A program made the translations under genes and the position numbers. The notes beneath the pieces are model-generated. The model had not been told where the DNA came from. It did no database searches and worked only from the letters and a program-made list of their open reading frames with translations. From Bombardia bombarda (Eukaryota; Ascomycota; Sordariomycetes; Sordariales; Lasiosphaeriaceae): a DNA stretch of 64,000 nucleotides. The DNA is taken from assembly GCA_030512295.1 (NCBI GenBank), contig JAULSR010000004.1, positions 434,001-498,000 on the forward strand, in the 5' to 3' direction. How positions within the stretch are numbered: the stretch's first letter is position 1; every line of letters begins with the position of its first letter. Shown one piece after another: positions 32,300-43,546 of this stretch.

Positions 32300-35055
32300 A
32301 TGAGCGGGGATCAACTGGCTTTAAGGTTCGCTGGCCCATTCCACCACCCAATACCGTCCCCGTTTTCTGTCTTTTGTGCCTTGCTGATCACTGTTTCCTT
32401 CGTCTCCTCCCTGCAGCTTTGGTGATCCAAACGCTCAGCCGCCCACGCCTAAACAGACACCGACATCTACCATCTTCCCGAGCCCCGTCTTCTCGACCCC
32501 CAAGAACGACCAGGGCCGATTCGACGACTCGAGCGGCTGGACCCCCCGTTTTGCCGAGGAGTATTCCGTCTTCAACGCGACTCCCGGGAATCTCAGAGGC
32601 AACAACCAGGGCACCTTTGCCGACTTTAGTCCAGCAGGCACTCCATATATCCTTCCCGCCAGTCAGAAACGACCGCTGTCCGCCGGGGGAATTGCAGCCG
32701 AGATCGCGACCCATGCCAACCACTTCTCTCCTCAGAACCCGAGTCTACTACCACCAGTCGAGCCGTCGCGACGGCTGCAATCGTCGCCCGGCCCCCTGAC
32801 AACCTCAGGTGCTGATACCGAGCAGCCGTCGGATTCGTCGGAACGGTCTGCGAAAAAGGCGCGGCGGGGCACACTGATCGAGAAGGACGGCCAGGAGCAG
32901 ACTGCGACGCCCCCGCCCTCGGCACGCAAGGGAGAGCGCAGGATCAGTCCAAAACTCGACACGACCGCCATGCAAAATGATCATGGCTTCGGCCAGCCAG
33001 ACTTTATGGGAACCCCCCAGCAGCAGCAGCAGCAGCAACAACAACATCAGCAGCCAGGGATGGGCCATTTCGTGACAACACCGACCGATATGCTTGGCTA
33101 TCCACTATCCGCCCCAAACACGGCGCCCATCTTCATGAACCAGAGGCCGTTTTGGGATACCGATATGGGAGGGGGCATGAATATTGATTTCAGCGCGGCT
33201 AGCACTGGCGTTTTCCAGAATCAGAACAATGCCTCGCACCGACCGATGGGCTCGGTCGATTGGGGGAGGTCCAACCAGATCTTCCAGGAGACGGGAATTG
33301 TGCCCGATCACGGCGATGGTGATGGGAATGCGCCGGCTGGCCACCAACAGCAACAGCAGCAGCAGCAACACGAGCGCCGTTTTGTGTCGCAGGCACCCAT
33401 GCAAACGCTTGTGACCCCCTCGTCGGACCAATCTATGTTTGGTACCACGTATCAAACGTCTGTCGAAGATCCGTTTGGCATTGTCAACGGTGGGGTAGAT
33501 CCGGGTCTTTTATACAGTCACAGTCGGCCGCAATCCTCGAGCATGGATACGACGACTTCCTTCCATGCGTCTATGCAGACGCAAAGTATGACGGCAGTCC
33601 CGCTGCCACAAGAGGCGCAGCAGCTAGTCCGGCAAGGACGCTTACTATCGAAGGCTTCGGTGCGGGCCGAGGTCCGCCGCTCGGTCAGTGTGAAGGAGGT
33701 AGGACCCAGCAAACAAAACCGAGCTCCAGCAAGCTCTCCTATCAAATCATCAGGTTGCGCAGGACTATCGCGCAGCTTTAGTGAGAACCGGGGAAAGAAG
33801 CCGGTAGCCCGGGCCTCTTTCCCTGCTCTGGCTCCCGCTCCACGGCCACAGTCCCAGCTCCTGAGCAATGCTGGAGTTAACGCCAATCGCCCCGTTATAT
33901 CACAGCCCAGCAAGCCGAGCGGAAGGTCGTCTCCGTTGAAAAGCCATCATCAGCGGTTGTCCAGTCTGTCGTCTATCCCTGAACAGTTGCCGAGGACAAG
34001 GACACAGGCAAAATTTACCATCGATGCCAACGGTCGGGCCCGCGTGGAAACTACGGTGGTTCTTGACGACAAGCCCCCCCTGAGGATTCGCAAGAGGCAC
34101 ACAGTTCAGCCGGTTACAAACCATCGCCATTGGAACTCGACAGATGACGACGGTGAAGACGTCGATGACGATTCGTCGTCCACCGACGACGACCCGATCA
34201 TCATCCCCAGCAGAAACACCTCGTTTACACTTCCGATGCCTACCCCCCGGAAATCTTCTGCGATGATGTACTCGTTCCACAACCCGCAGCACAGTTTGAG
34301 CGAGCGCAGTACCACGTCGTACACCACCTTCAAGGGAGGGTCGCAAGGGGACGACGAGAGTGATGAGGCAAAGACGCCCATGAAGGGCCAGACTCCTACG
34401 ACGGCGGACGGCAACAAACCGTCGGGTGACGCGGCCAGCGAGCTGCGGAAGCTGCGCGAGAACCGACCTAAGCCACTGCCGTTATCATCTACTAAGCAGA
34501 AGCGGGTTGCGTCTGCTGGCCATGGGGTTGGCGCAGCTGGTTTCGCAGGGAATTACCACGGGCATAATACTCATAATAATAACATGTCGCCGACGACCTT
34601 GACTGATACAAGCCTGCCCACGCCCTCTTCGTCGGATTCGAGGAGGCGCGGGATCCGTTGCATTTGCAACAGGCCTGAAGTCGACCAGGGAGATAACTTT
34701 TTGGTCCAATGGTGAGTAAAGATGAGATGGAACACTTAGAGTACTGGTTAACAATTTACTGACATGGGCTCGATTTTTGCTTAGTGAATCGTGCGAAATG
34801 TGGCTGCACACGCGATGCGTTGATATTACGGAGCGGACAAGGCCGTCTATCTATATATGCGCATTTTGTGCCGACACTCCGCATGCGCGCGGAGGAAAGA
34901 TGCGTCACAACAACCATAACAACAATATCAACAATAATAACAGCAGCAACGGCCATGGCCATGGCCGTAGCCATAGCAACGGGCGCGGCGCTCAAGGAGG
35001 CGGCGTGGGCTTGGCGACCTCACCGTTGGCGCACAAGTCTTATAAGTTTAGATGA
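32300..35055 (+). CDS. PHD-finger protein with long disordered N-terminal region
   Basis: Exons 32300-32325, 32417-34711 and 34785-35055; phases add to 863 residues. Seen: a long Ser/Pro/Gln-rich region with two polyQ runs, possible nuclear signals (SAKKARRG) and many Ser-Pro sites, then a C-terminal PHD finger at about residues 755-812: IRCICNRPEVDQGDNFLVQ, CESCEMWLHTRCVDI and YICAFC. All eight zinc ligands (C4HC3) are present, and the second intron falls between the first two and the next cysteines. The tail is His/Asn-rich. PHD fingers commonly read histone H3 tails, so a chromatin role is likely; the exact complex cannot be told. The small first exon (MSGDQLAL) is inferred from a GTTCGC donor and CTGCAG acceptor and is less sure than the rest. 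Confidence 0.85.
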
Positions 35056-36350
35056 TGTGATGCTGCGTATGACATGACCTTTACGTGCTAATGGGAGAAA
35101 AGAGGGGGGGATGGGTGGGGGTGGAATGTGGCAGTTTATGTTTCTTTTTTTACCATTTTTGTTTTTGTTTTTGTTTTTGGTATTTGATATTTGTTTCTGC
35201 TTTGTTTTGAGCTTGAATTTACGAGGTAACGATTTGGTTAGAGAAAGGGGGGCGAGGGGGGGATGCAAAGCAAATAGGGGGTTGGTGCGCAGCTTGGCTA
35301 TCTTTCTCCGCAGGGAGATGTTTTTTGAAGGAAGTTGTGGTACATACGATACCCCATCACGTCGTAATGAATGGACATATGCATATTGAGCTTGACGAAA
35401 AGTGCCAGATAACTGAGTAGTACTGAGTCGCCCTTTTTTACATGAATGCCAGATGTCGGATCTATGCTACTGGCTGACTCGGATTTTGAGAAACATCGGA
35501 AGCAAGAGACATGATCACCAGTGCGCACACAACAACCTAAGATAATGCCGGCAGGTACCACTGGCTTTACGGAACTGAGGTGTGTTCTCAAGTACGGAGC
35601 ACGTACGGAGGAGTCACTCGAGGACGGATACTCGTGAGTCGTACTGGAGTACAAACAACAGATCCACGCGACACCCATTGGCCTGATGGGGACAGGCGGT
35701 TCTAGCAACGATTCCGATGCGCACAGTGGATGGATAACTGCCTCATCCATCCTGCCGAGGCCATGTGCCATTTCTTTACCTTGTACTGTACCTTGCAAGC
35801 TGCCCGACGAGAGGTTGGTGTGAAGAGCTGTGAAAGAGCTGCTGCCATGCATATGCCCCGAACGACGGACGAATGAAACCCGGGACACTACGGGATTTGC
35901 ATCGGTATGATAGCTGCGGCAAGGTAGGGATCGAAGGTGTGGTAGGTGGGGGGCCGGGGCCCTGCAACGTGCAGACGGGGAACCTCGGAGAGAGGTACTG
36001 TACCTAAAGCTACCTGGTACCCATGAGGCCGACCTCGGAAGGCGGGGTCGGCGGTTGCTGGAGAATCCAGAAAGTCAAAAGCTGCCGAACGCGGGGGCAC
36101 CAGCGCACCGAGACTTTGCGCGCATCCTTTTCCCACCTCTGGGGAAAAGGGAAGGAGCTGCTTTCTGTTCTGTTTCTGTTCTTGCCTCTTTTTTTTTTTT
36201 ATAAACAATTGAAGAGACCTGGTGTGCCTGCCTTTTCCCCATCCCATTGCCTGGCATCCCTTGCAAGCTTTCCTCGACCTTTTTGTTTGATTGTCTCGCC
36301 TCCAAGCACCCGCACGCACGCACATTCAACACCACACGCACCACGCAACA
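35056..36350. promoter_or_regulatory. Region between the PHD gene and LEU2, including the LEU2 promoter
   Basis: 1.3 kb without a supported gene. The left part is the 3' side of the PHD gene. The right part is the LEU2 promoter, ending in a pyrimidine-rich leader with a T run (near 36190) and CAACA just before the ATG. I looked for a Leu3-type GCCGGNNCCGGC site and found only a half match near 35952. Confidence 0.5.
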
Positions 36351-38045
36351 ATGACGACCCATAACATTGTTGTCTTTGGCGGTGACCACTGCGGCCCAGA
36401 GGTATGTCGTCATGCAATGTCGCACACCACACACACCACTATACATGCACATGTAGATACAGATATAGCTGGCACTTATATACAATTTTATTATCTTGTC
36501 TGTCCAATTGGCCAGTCAATTGATGGATGTGGGTGGCGGAATGGATGGCATGCTGTCAGCTAGCTAGCTTCCAGCCCATGTGCCCCTCAGCCTAGCCCAA
36601 CAAACGAGCAAGAACAAGAACAAAAGAAAATAAACTAACATGCTCCTCAATAGGTTGTGGCCGAGGCTATCAAGGTGCGTTGGACATAAATCCATTTATT
36701 CGTTTACCCATCCTTGTAGCGGCCAGTCCCGATGGCTGCCCCTTCGACCACCGTCTCTTGGACCATTAGGCCGATTCGAGATGGAGAGAAAAGGAGCAAC
36801 AACGAGGAGTAACTAAGCGCGGAGGCTCACCAATCAAGCTTTCTAGGTCCTCAAGTCCATCGAGAAGCACAGCCCGTCGGCTGGCAAGTTCAACCTGCAG
36901 GAGCATCTCCTGGGCGGCGTAAGTTCACCACCACCACCACTTCTTCTTCCATCTGTTCGCCTGCGGTCAGCTAGGCAGATCAGCTAACCAAAACCCCCAA
37001 CAACCAAAACAGGCCTCCATCGACGCCCACAACGACCCCTGACAGCCGAGGCCCTCGCAGCCGCCAAGTCGGCCGACGCCGTCCTCCTCGGTGCCATCGG
37101 CGGGCCAGAATGGGGCCCCGACTCGCCCGTGCGGCCCGAGCAGGGCATCCTCAAGCTGCGCAAGGAGCTGGGCACCTACGGCAACCTGCGCCCGTGCAGC
37201 TTCGCGTCGGAGTCGCTCGTCGACAGCTCGCCACTCAAGGCATCCGTCTGCCGCGGCACCGACTTCGTCGTGGTGCGCGAGCTGACGGGCGGCATCTACT
37301 TTGGCGAGCGCACCGAGGACGACGGGTCCGGCTTCGCCATGGACACGGAGCCCTACAGCCGGCCCGAGATTGAGCGCATCGCGCGCCTGGGCGGCTTCCT
37401 CGCGCTGGCGCGCAATCCCCCGCGAAAGTGTGGAGCCTGGACAAGGCCAACGTGCTGGCGACGAGCCGGCTGTGGAGAAAGGTGGTGACGGAGGTGTTTG
37501 CCAAGGAGTTTCCGCAGCTCGAGGTGGGACACCAGCTGATCGACAGCGCGGCGATGCTGATGGTCAAGAACCCGAGGGCGCTGAACGGGGTGGTGATTAC
37601 GAGCAATTTGTTTGGCGATATCATCAGCGACGAGGCGTCGGTGATTCCGGGGAGCATTGGGCTGTTGCCCAGTGCGAGCTTGGGGGGGATTCCGGATGGG
37701 AAGGGGAAGTGTAATGGAATTTATGAGCCTATTCATGGTGTGTTTTTTTTTTTTTTGGCGGCATTCTGGTCTTGGAACGGGAGTTGATGACTGATTTTGT
37801 TTTTCGCAGGCTCCGCTCCCGATATCTCTGGCAAGGGCATCGTCAACCCCATCGGCACCATCCTCTCGGTCGCCATGATGCTGCAGTACTCGCTGAACCT
37901 CCCCAAGGAGGCTGCCGCTGTCGAGGCCGCCGTGAAGGCTGCCATCGACGCTGGCGTCCGGACCAAGGACCTCGGAGGCTCTGCCACCACGGGCGAGATG
38001 GGAGATGCCGTCATTGCGCAGTTAGAGAAGTTCCTCAAGGCTTAG
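36351..38045 (+). CDS. LEU2: 3-isopropylmalate dehydrogenase, with two apparent one-base frameshifts
   Basis: Third step of leucine synthesis: NAD-dependent oxidation and decarboxylation of 3-isopropylmalate. Exons 36351-36401, a 21-nt exon 36654-36674, 36847-36918, 37013-37737 and 37810-38045. Seen: [24 protein letters not shown], then [43 protein letters not shown] and [18 protein letters not shown], all hallmark stretches. Exon 4 is broken twice: at the C4 run 37036-37039 and at the C5 run 37417-37421. One added C at each restores the frame and gives 368 residues, the normal family length. As written, the first break gives a stop within three bases. Everything else (splice sites, active-site segments) is intact, so this looks like sequence error rather than decay. 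Note the symbol follows yeast; filamentous fungi often call it leu1 or leu2A. Confidence 0.93.
37036..37039 (+). other. C4 run at the first LEU2 frameshift
   Basis: The reading SIDAHNDP runs into TGA here, while the frame one base over continues [15 protein letters not shown]. One missing C explains both. Confidence 0.8.
37417..37421 (+). other. C5 run at the second LEU2 frameshift
   Basis: The frame ending ALARNPP is out of step with the one continuing [18 protein letters not shown]. One missing C joins them with the expected residues between. Confidence 0.8.
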
Positions 38046-38603
38046 GGAAACCTGGGGTTTTTGTACCCGATTCAGCAGCTTCTCGTTTCTGCTTTCTCCT
38101 CGAAGAGCGGATAGTTGGTTGGTTATATACTACATGATGGATACCGACAGCCCACGACGACGACGACGACGACGACGACGGACGACTGGAATAGACTGGA
38201 CTGGATAGGCATATGGCCGGCTTTTCAGATCAGTCTTGACTCGGATTTGTTCCTTCCCTCTACCTACTACCTACCTACACAGCCTTTTTTTGGTTCTGTA
38301 TCACGAACTTTTCCCTCTTTTTGGTAAAAGGAAAAAAGGGGAAATATGTGGATAGGGGAAGAAAAGAAAATTATGGATGGTTGGAGAGTTGACGATATTG
38401 ATAGCAAATGATGACTATCTTTATCGAAGAAAAATAAAGGGTTTGTTTAGATTATTACTGAATCTAATTTGACAAGGAGCAATAAAATTAGGCAGACAAA
38501 ACTGTGTGTGTTTTGTGTTGTGTACAGTTGACAGCAGAGGATTTTGCAAATCATGGTAAATATTTGATACTAGAAGTTGATATATGATTTGAAGAGATAG
38601 GGG
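38046..38603. other. Convergent 3' region between LEU2 and the APH-like gene
   Basis: 558 bp, no coding signal. It contains an ACG microsatellite (38154-38180) and becomes A/T-rich toward the right, where the two 3' ends should lie. Confidence 0.5.
38154..38180. repeat. ACG trinucleotide microsatellite, 9 copies
   Basis: Perfect ACG array in the 3' region of LEU2. Confidence 0.85.
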
Positions 38604-38975
38604 TTAAAAATATTGGCTGCATATGCCATGTGGCCCAAGAATCATGACATCAAGCCGCAGCAGCTCCCCGTCGTCCCTACCCTCGCTGACGACGCGGTCC
38701 AGCCGGCCGTCGTCAAAGGCGATGCCGTGCCAGAGAAGGATGCCCAGCAGATGGGCGAGCTTCGCCGTCTGGTAGAAGCTATTATGGGTTTTGTTGCCGA
38801 CATGATGCTCTTGTGCTTGTTGTGGTGATGGTTGTGATGATAGTTGAGGAACGAGCGCCTCCAGCTCGGCCCAAAAGAGAGCGCGCAGGTGATCGGCTTC
38901 GGGGAAGTAGTGGAACTGGCTGCCAGGAGGGGGGTGCGGAGGTGCTGTTGTCTTATTATCATTACTCTTCCGGGG

Positions 38976-39013
<38 letters not shown>

Positions 39014-39992
39014 GATTAATGTCGTCTATCATCGTCGTCTCCCCCAGCAGCTCCTCAAGCCCGTAGAAGCCGACTCCAAAGGGGAGGTGCTCGGCCTCTG
39101 CCCAGTCGACGAGGCCGCTAATTTCCACGGGGGCACTGGCATCGATGGTAGAGGCAGCAGAGCCAGTAGTTGCTTGGACCATGACGTTTGCCGGGAGAAA
39201 GTCCCCGTGGGTCAAGACCCAGGGGAGGAGGGCCTCGATGTCGGGCAGGGCGTCGAGGACGCGCTGCACGGCGGGTTGGAAGCGCAAGGGGAGGTGGGCG
39301 CGCATCAGCTCGAGGCGCCAGCGGAGCGAGCTGCCTACTTGGCCTTTTTTAAATGGCGGGATGGAGGAGGAGGAGGAGGAGGAGGAGGAGGAGGAGGAGG
39401 AGGGCAAGAGGCCGAGGGATGTGAAGCGGGCGAAGGAGCGGATGAGGGATTCGCTTTGGGAGAATGATAATGATGCCCCCCTCCTGTTTGTCTGGGTTTG
39501 GGTCTGGTTCTGGGTCTGCTGAAGGTGGGCGAGGGGGATGCCTGGGATTCGGGACATGGAGTAGACGAGGAGTGATGGTGATGGTGATGGTGAGGATGTT
39601 GATGATGATGATATCTCGAGGGACCCGATGAGGTTGGTCAGGGGCGCCATCTCGCCGTAGACCTGCCTGGCGAGATTGGCGACCTCGAGGTCGATTTGGT
39701 GTGTTGGCGGCCGGAACTGGATGATGGCGTCCTGGCCGAGGAGCAAGGTGAAGGAGCAGAAGCCTTGTGACGGGACTTCCTGGATTTCGTCCCTACTGTT
39801 GATATCTGGGTATCGAGACCGGACAAAGTCCCAGCATCGTGCCCGGGTGCTACTGGGAGGGAGATGGTGGCGAGAGAAGAAATCCTGACTGCTGTTCTCA
39901 TCTTTATCTTTTCGGTCTTCTTGTCCTATTTTGGTCTTTCCCGATTGCTGGACCTGGAGCTGAAACTGGCTCATCTCGTCGTCGGCAGCCAT
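38604..39992 (-). CDS. Aminoglycoside phosphotransferase-fold (APH) kinase-like protein
   Basis: Single exon, 462 codons. Seen: LPWVLTHGDFLPANVMVQ, the catalytic loop (Brenner HGD motif), and ISGLVDWAEAEHLPFG, the metal-binding Asp segment, which together mark the APH/choline-kinase-like fold. The N-terminal lobe is only weakly conserved (GFCSFTLLLGQDAIIQFRPP). Such fungal proteins are numerous and mostly of unknown substrate; antibiotic resistance should not be assumed. Unusual: in-frame microsatellites make a Ser run (TCC array, 39363-39403), a Gln run of about 13 CAA codons (38976-39014), a Ser-Pro run and a QTQTQT run. It is divergent from the DUF2235 gene and convergent with LEU2. The upstream start at the MAADDEMSQF codon is the first in frame. 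Confidence 0.85.
38976..39014 (-). repeat. Coding CAA microsatellite, 13 copies (polyQ)
   Basis: Perfect TTG array on the plus strand inside the APH-like gene, between the metal-binding Asp segment and the C-terminal part of the domain. Confidence 0.9.
39363..39403 (-). repeat. Coding TCC microsatellite, about 13 copies (polySer)
   Basis: Perfect GGA array on the plus strand inside the APH-like gene, just before the segment leading to the catalytic loop. Confidence 0.9.
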
Positions 39993-41305
39993 GATGATGG
40001 CGGCGGCGTATTTCAGCTGCCCTCGTCCCTTGTCTTTCTCATACGAAGATGGATGAGTGAGTGGGGGTGCAGCATCCGCATCCGATGATGTTAATACCCG
40101 ATTAGTCTATTTCCCCGCGAGGTGACTTCCCCTATTAGTCTATTCATTGCACACTTGGTTGCGTTGCATAGTTGCTGTTGCTGTTGCTGTTGCAGAGCCG
40201 GATCGGTGCCGACCGTTTACTTATAGCCAAGCAAATGTCTCCCCGCATTGCGCGCCTCGTTATTGCGGGAATAAAACGTGGAATAAAACAACTCACATTC
40301 TCACTCGCTGATAGATAGGTGTGGGTTCCCACCATTGTTACCACCTGAAAACAAACGCAAGGGCACCTTGAGTTACAACCCCTTTCTCTCATCAACAATG
40401 ACAATTGAGGCTGAACTTGTGTGGAGACGATGGATAAACATCAACAAAAGGGGTTGTTTTTGCATTTCCTTTATAAATCGTTTCTCCAGCACCGCTGTCA
40501 AATGGTCTGCATTCGGACTACAAATCATATCATTGGGTGCTTTCGGTACATGAATAAGATATCCTTTAAAGCACAACAATGACTAAAATGTCTTGAAAGC
40601 CGGCGCTAAATTCTTACCTTGACCTGGTTTCTGACCTCCCGTTTACCTAGCCCAGTCCAGATGTTGAGCATCTATCATGTAATTGGTGTAGAAAACAGAA
40701 ACACACATACAATACACAGCTAAGGGTTGCCGTGTGACGATTGACGTGTGGAAAATTGAAACAGTTTAAAGTAAGACGATTCTCAAATTTGGTGGATCAG
40801 ATGGTCGATAATTTCTTTCCATCTCACCTGTTAGCAGCGTCCTGAGAATCATCAGATTGCTTCAAGTGCACAGTGTGGTAAGTACTGCTCAATGCTGGTT
40901 GGACAATGACATCGATGTATCAAGCAGACGAAACGGAGGTACGCTCCTTCTTCGCTTTCCATATGACCTTCTTCTGGTTGCAAATAGTCCGATATGCTCC
41001 TTCCATTATTAAGGCACCCCAGGACAGGTAGATAACCCTCGCTCCTTCCTTTCTCCGCGGGCGGAAAGAAGGTTCAAAGTTGAACTTATTTTTCGAAATC
41101 CGACTTCTGGCCTTGTAGTCCTGACATGTCTTGGTCCGGTTACGATACTTGAGCAAGTTGTTGCTTCGTTTTATTCTTTTCTCCTCTTGTTCTATTCCGC
41201 CTCTTATTGTTAGTTTCTACTCTTACTGTGTGCGGTTGAGCAACAGCAGCAGCAGCCGCTCGCAACTTTGTCCTGAACCCCGTCGGAGTCCTCGGCCCCT
41301 GTATA
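39993..41305. promoter_or_regulatory. Shared upstream region of the APH-like and DUF2235 genes
   Basis: 1.3 kb between divergent starts, no supported gene. The small open frames on both strands lack domain features. A short CAACAG-type array lies at 40172-40194. No specific factor site is claimed. Confidence 0.5.
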
Positions 41306-43546
41306 ATGGCATCTACATCCAAATCAGCTGGCATACCGAAAAAGAGGCTAATCATCTGCTGCGATGGCACCTGGATGAACTCGTGAGTTTTTGGCCTAAT
41401 CAGTCATTTTTGTCGCTGATCCCTAACCAAACAACAAAAGAGACACGGGCTACAAAAAGCCAACCCTTTGGAACCCAGTCGGCAAGCTCCAGACACCCTC
41501 CAACGTGACGCGACTCTCGAGATCGCTGCGTCGCATCTGCAACGATGGCAAGATCCAAATCATCGAGTACCAGTCTGGTGTCGGCACAAGCGGTTCTATA
41601 GGTGACTTGTTGTCTGGAGGTGCCTTTGGGTTGGGCATTTCTGAGGTTAGATAATACCATACCCATATGTTTTGAACATTGGAGTGGTAGATGGATGACA
41701 GAACGTATTGCTGCAGAATATACGGGCAGCCTACTCCTTCATATGTGCCAACTACTGCGACGGAGACCAGATCATCCTCCTCGGCTTCTCCAGGTATGTG
41801 GTGGTCGGCTTTCCGGTTGCTTGGACTTTTGCGCACATACTCACCCACATCGTGGCTGGCAGAGGCGCGTTCACGGCCAGGTCCATCGCCGGTATGGTTT
41901 CGGATCTGGGTTTGCTCACTCGGTCCGGCATGGAGTACTTCTACCCCATCTACAAGGACATGCAGAACTGGCGTACCCCCGACTACGAGGATCCATTTCC
42001 CGGCGTCCCATTTGATAACAAGCCCACAGGAGAAGGTGCTGGGGCAAAGTATCGACAGATGCTTATAGATGTGGGTGGTGTGCTTGATCCGACATGGTTG
42101 TATGTCCATACCAGCTAACGGTTGAAAAAGAGGGGGTTGACCCGTGTTTATGAAGGCGGCGGTAAAGGGCCAATGATCAAGATCAGGGCAGTTGGTATGG
42201 CTCAAACGTTCCATGTCTCCTCTTCTCCCAGAGGTCGTAGTGCTGCTAACACCCTTCAGCTGTATTTGACACTGTAGGCAGTTTAGGCGTGCCAAACGTT
42301 GGCATTCTTGCCAAGTTGGGCCTTTATCGGTCGACAAAGGAGTTTCGATTTTACGACACGGCTTTATCGGACCGCATCGAATATGCATTCCAGGCACTGG
42401 CGTTGGATGAGCACCGGCTCCCCTTCGCTCCATCAGTCTGGGAGCGTACCGCAGCAAATAAGGGTGCCACTGATCTCCGGCAGGTATGGTTTCCCGGCAA
42501 CCATGGCAACATTGGAGGCGGATGGGCGGATTCTGGCATTGCCAATATAAGCTTCGCATGTGAGCATCGCCCATTTTGCCGCCTAAGACCCCTATATGCA
42601 TGAGAGCTCATTGATACTACTCGCAGGGATGATGGATCAACTGGCCTCGATCGGAGTGGAATTTGACGAAGCAAGCATCGAGCGTATCTTCACTCAGCTC
42701 GAGCGTTACTACCGCGACGAAGCCAAGAAAAAGGACTCGAAGATCCCACACATGTCATCAGATCCCATCAGATCCGACAGTGTCGTTGCCTCGCAAGAAG
42801 AACTCGAAGGCGACGATGGCCCACTATGCGGCGACTTGTTTTCCAGCCTCACGGCGACGATAAAGCACTGGGCCATGGAGCCAATTTATGAGAACAACGT
42901 GCCCATCCGACCGTGGAGCTTGGGAGCTCTCAAAGGGTCACAGGGCAAAATGGCGAAGTACACGGGCTACGACATGAGACTGCCGGGCCTGTACAAGAAG
43001 CCGGACCCAGAGACGGGCGGACCCACAACCGCGTTCCTCGAAGATACCAACGAGCGCGTGCACAGCTCAGTGCGTGTCCGCCTGGCCTTGAAGGGCCTGG
43101 GGCTCAACGACGAGGCTGTCTGGTCGGCACCGGCGCTCAAGGGTAAGTGGCATCTGCAGAAGACGACGGAGAGGTTCGCCGACCCCATCCCGCACACGGT
43201 GGCGACGTGGGAGCCGGTAGCAGGAATTATGTCGTTGTTTACGGGCAAGAAGACAAAGGACGCGGATGGCGAGGCAGCAGCAGCTGATGCCAGCTCGTTT
43301 ACTGCCTCCAACGCGCAGACGCTGGTTTCCCTTGTGACCGACCAGCAACGTCCGCTCTCCGCCTTGGACGGTGATAGAGGCAGGTGGATTTGGGAGTACT
43401 GTGGGCCGGAGAAGGATGCGCCGCCGGACCGGATACTTGTTGAGGAGCCTCTGGGGCCGTTTGAGCGCCAGCTGCTGCGCCTGGCCGGGGGCACGCCGAA
43501 TGTGTATGAATTCGCCGAGGGGATCACAGTTGAGGGCTTCAACTGA
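41306..43546 (+). CDS. DUF2235 (Tle1-like) alpha/beta hydrolase
   Basis: Seven exons: 41306-41382, 41441-41645, 41717-41793, 41863-42070, 42131-42194, 42260-42559, 42627-43546; phases add to 616 residues. Seen: RLIICCDGTWMNS, the family N-terminal strand; IQIIEYQSGVGTSG; the nucleophile elbow GFSRGAF with Ser119, its Arg codon split by intron 3; VFDTVGSLGVP with a candidate Asp214; and VWFPGNHGNIGGG with candidate His292. These fit a Ser-Asp-His triad of the DUF2235 family, whose bacterial members include type VI secretion phospholipase effectors (Tle1). Fungal members are cytosolic hydrolases of unknown substrate, often expanded. I see no signal peptide or membrane span. The C-terminal 200 residues are a family-specific extension. 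Lipase activity is inference from the fold. Confidence 0.9.

Noticed and set aside
35298..35888. 196-codon minus-strand frame between the PHD gene and LEU2
   Set aside because: No domain, no splice structure, composition unlike neighbouring genes; sits in the expected promoter/3' region.
35945..35965. Possible Leu3-type site upstream of LEU2
   Set aside because: Only one half of GCCGGNNCCGGC matches; not enough.
36351..38045. LEU2 as a decayed pseudogene
   Set aside because: Only two breaks, both one-C losses in C runs, with intact splice sites and active-site segments; sequence error is simpler.
38604..39992. Antibiotic-resistance gene acquired from bacteria
   Set aside because: The APH fold is common in fungi, the gene has fungal-style microsatellites and low N-terminal similarity; nothing indicates transfer or resistance.
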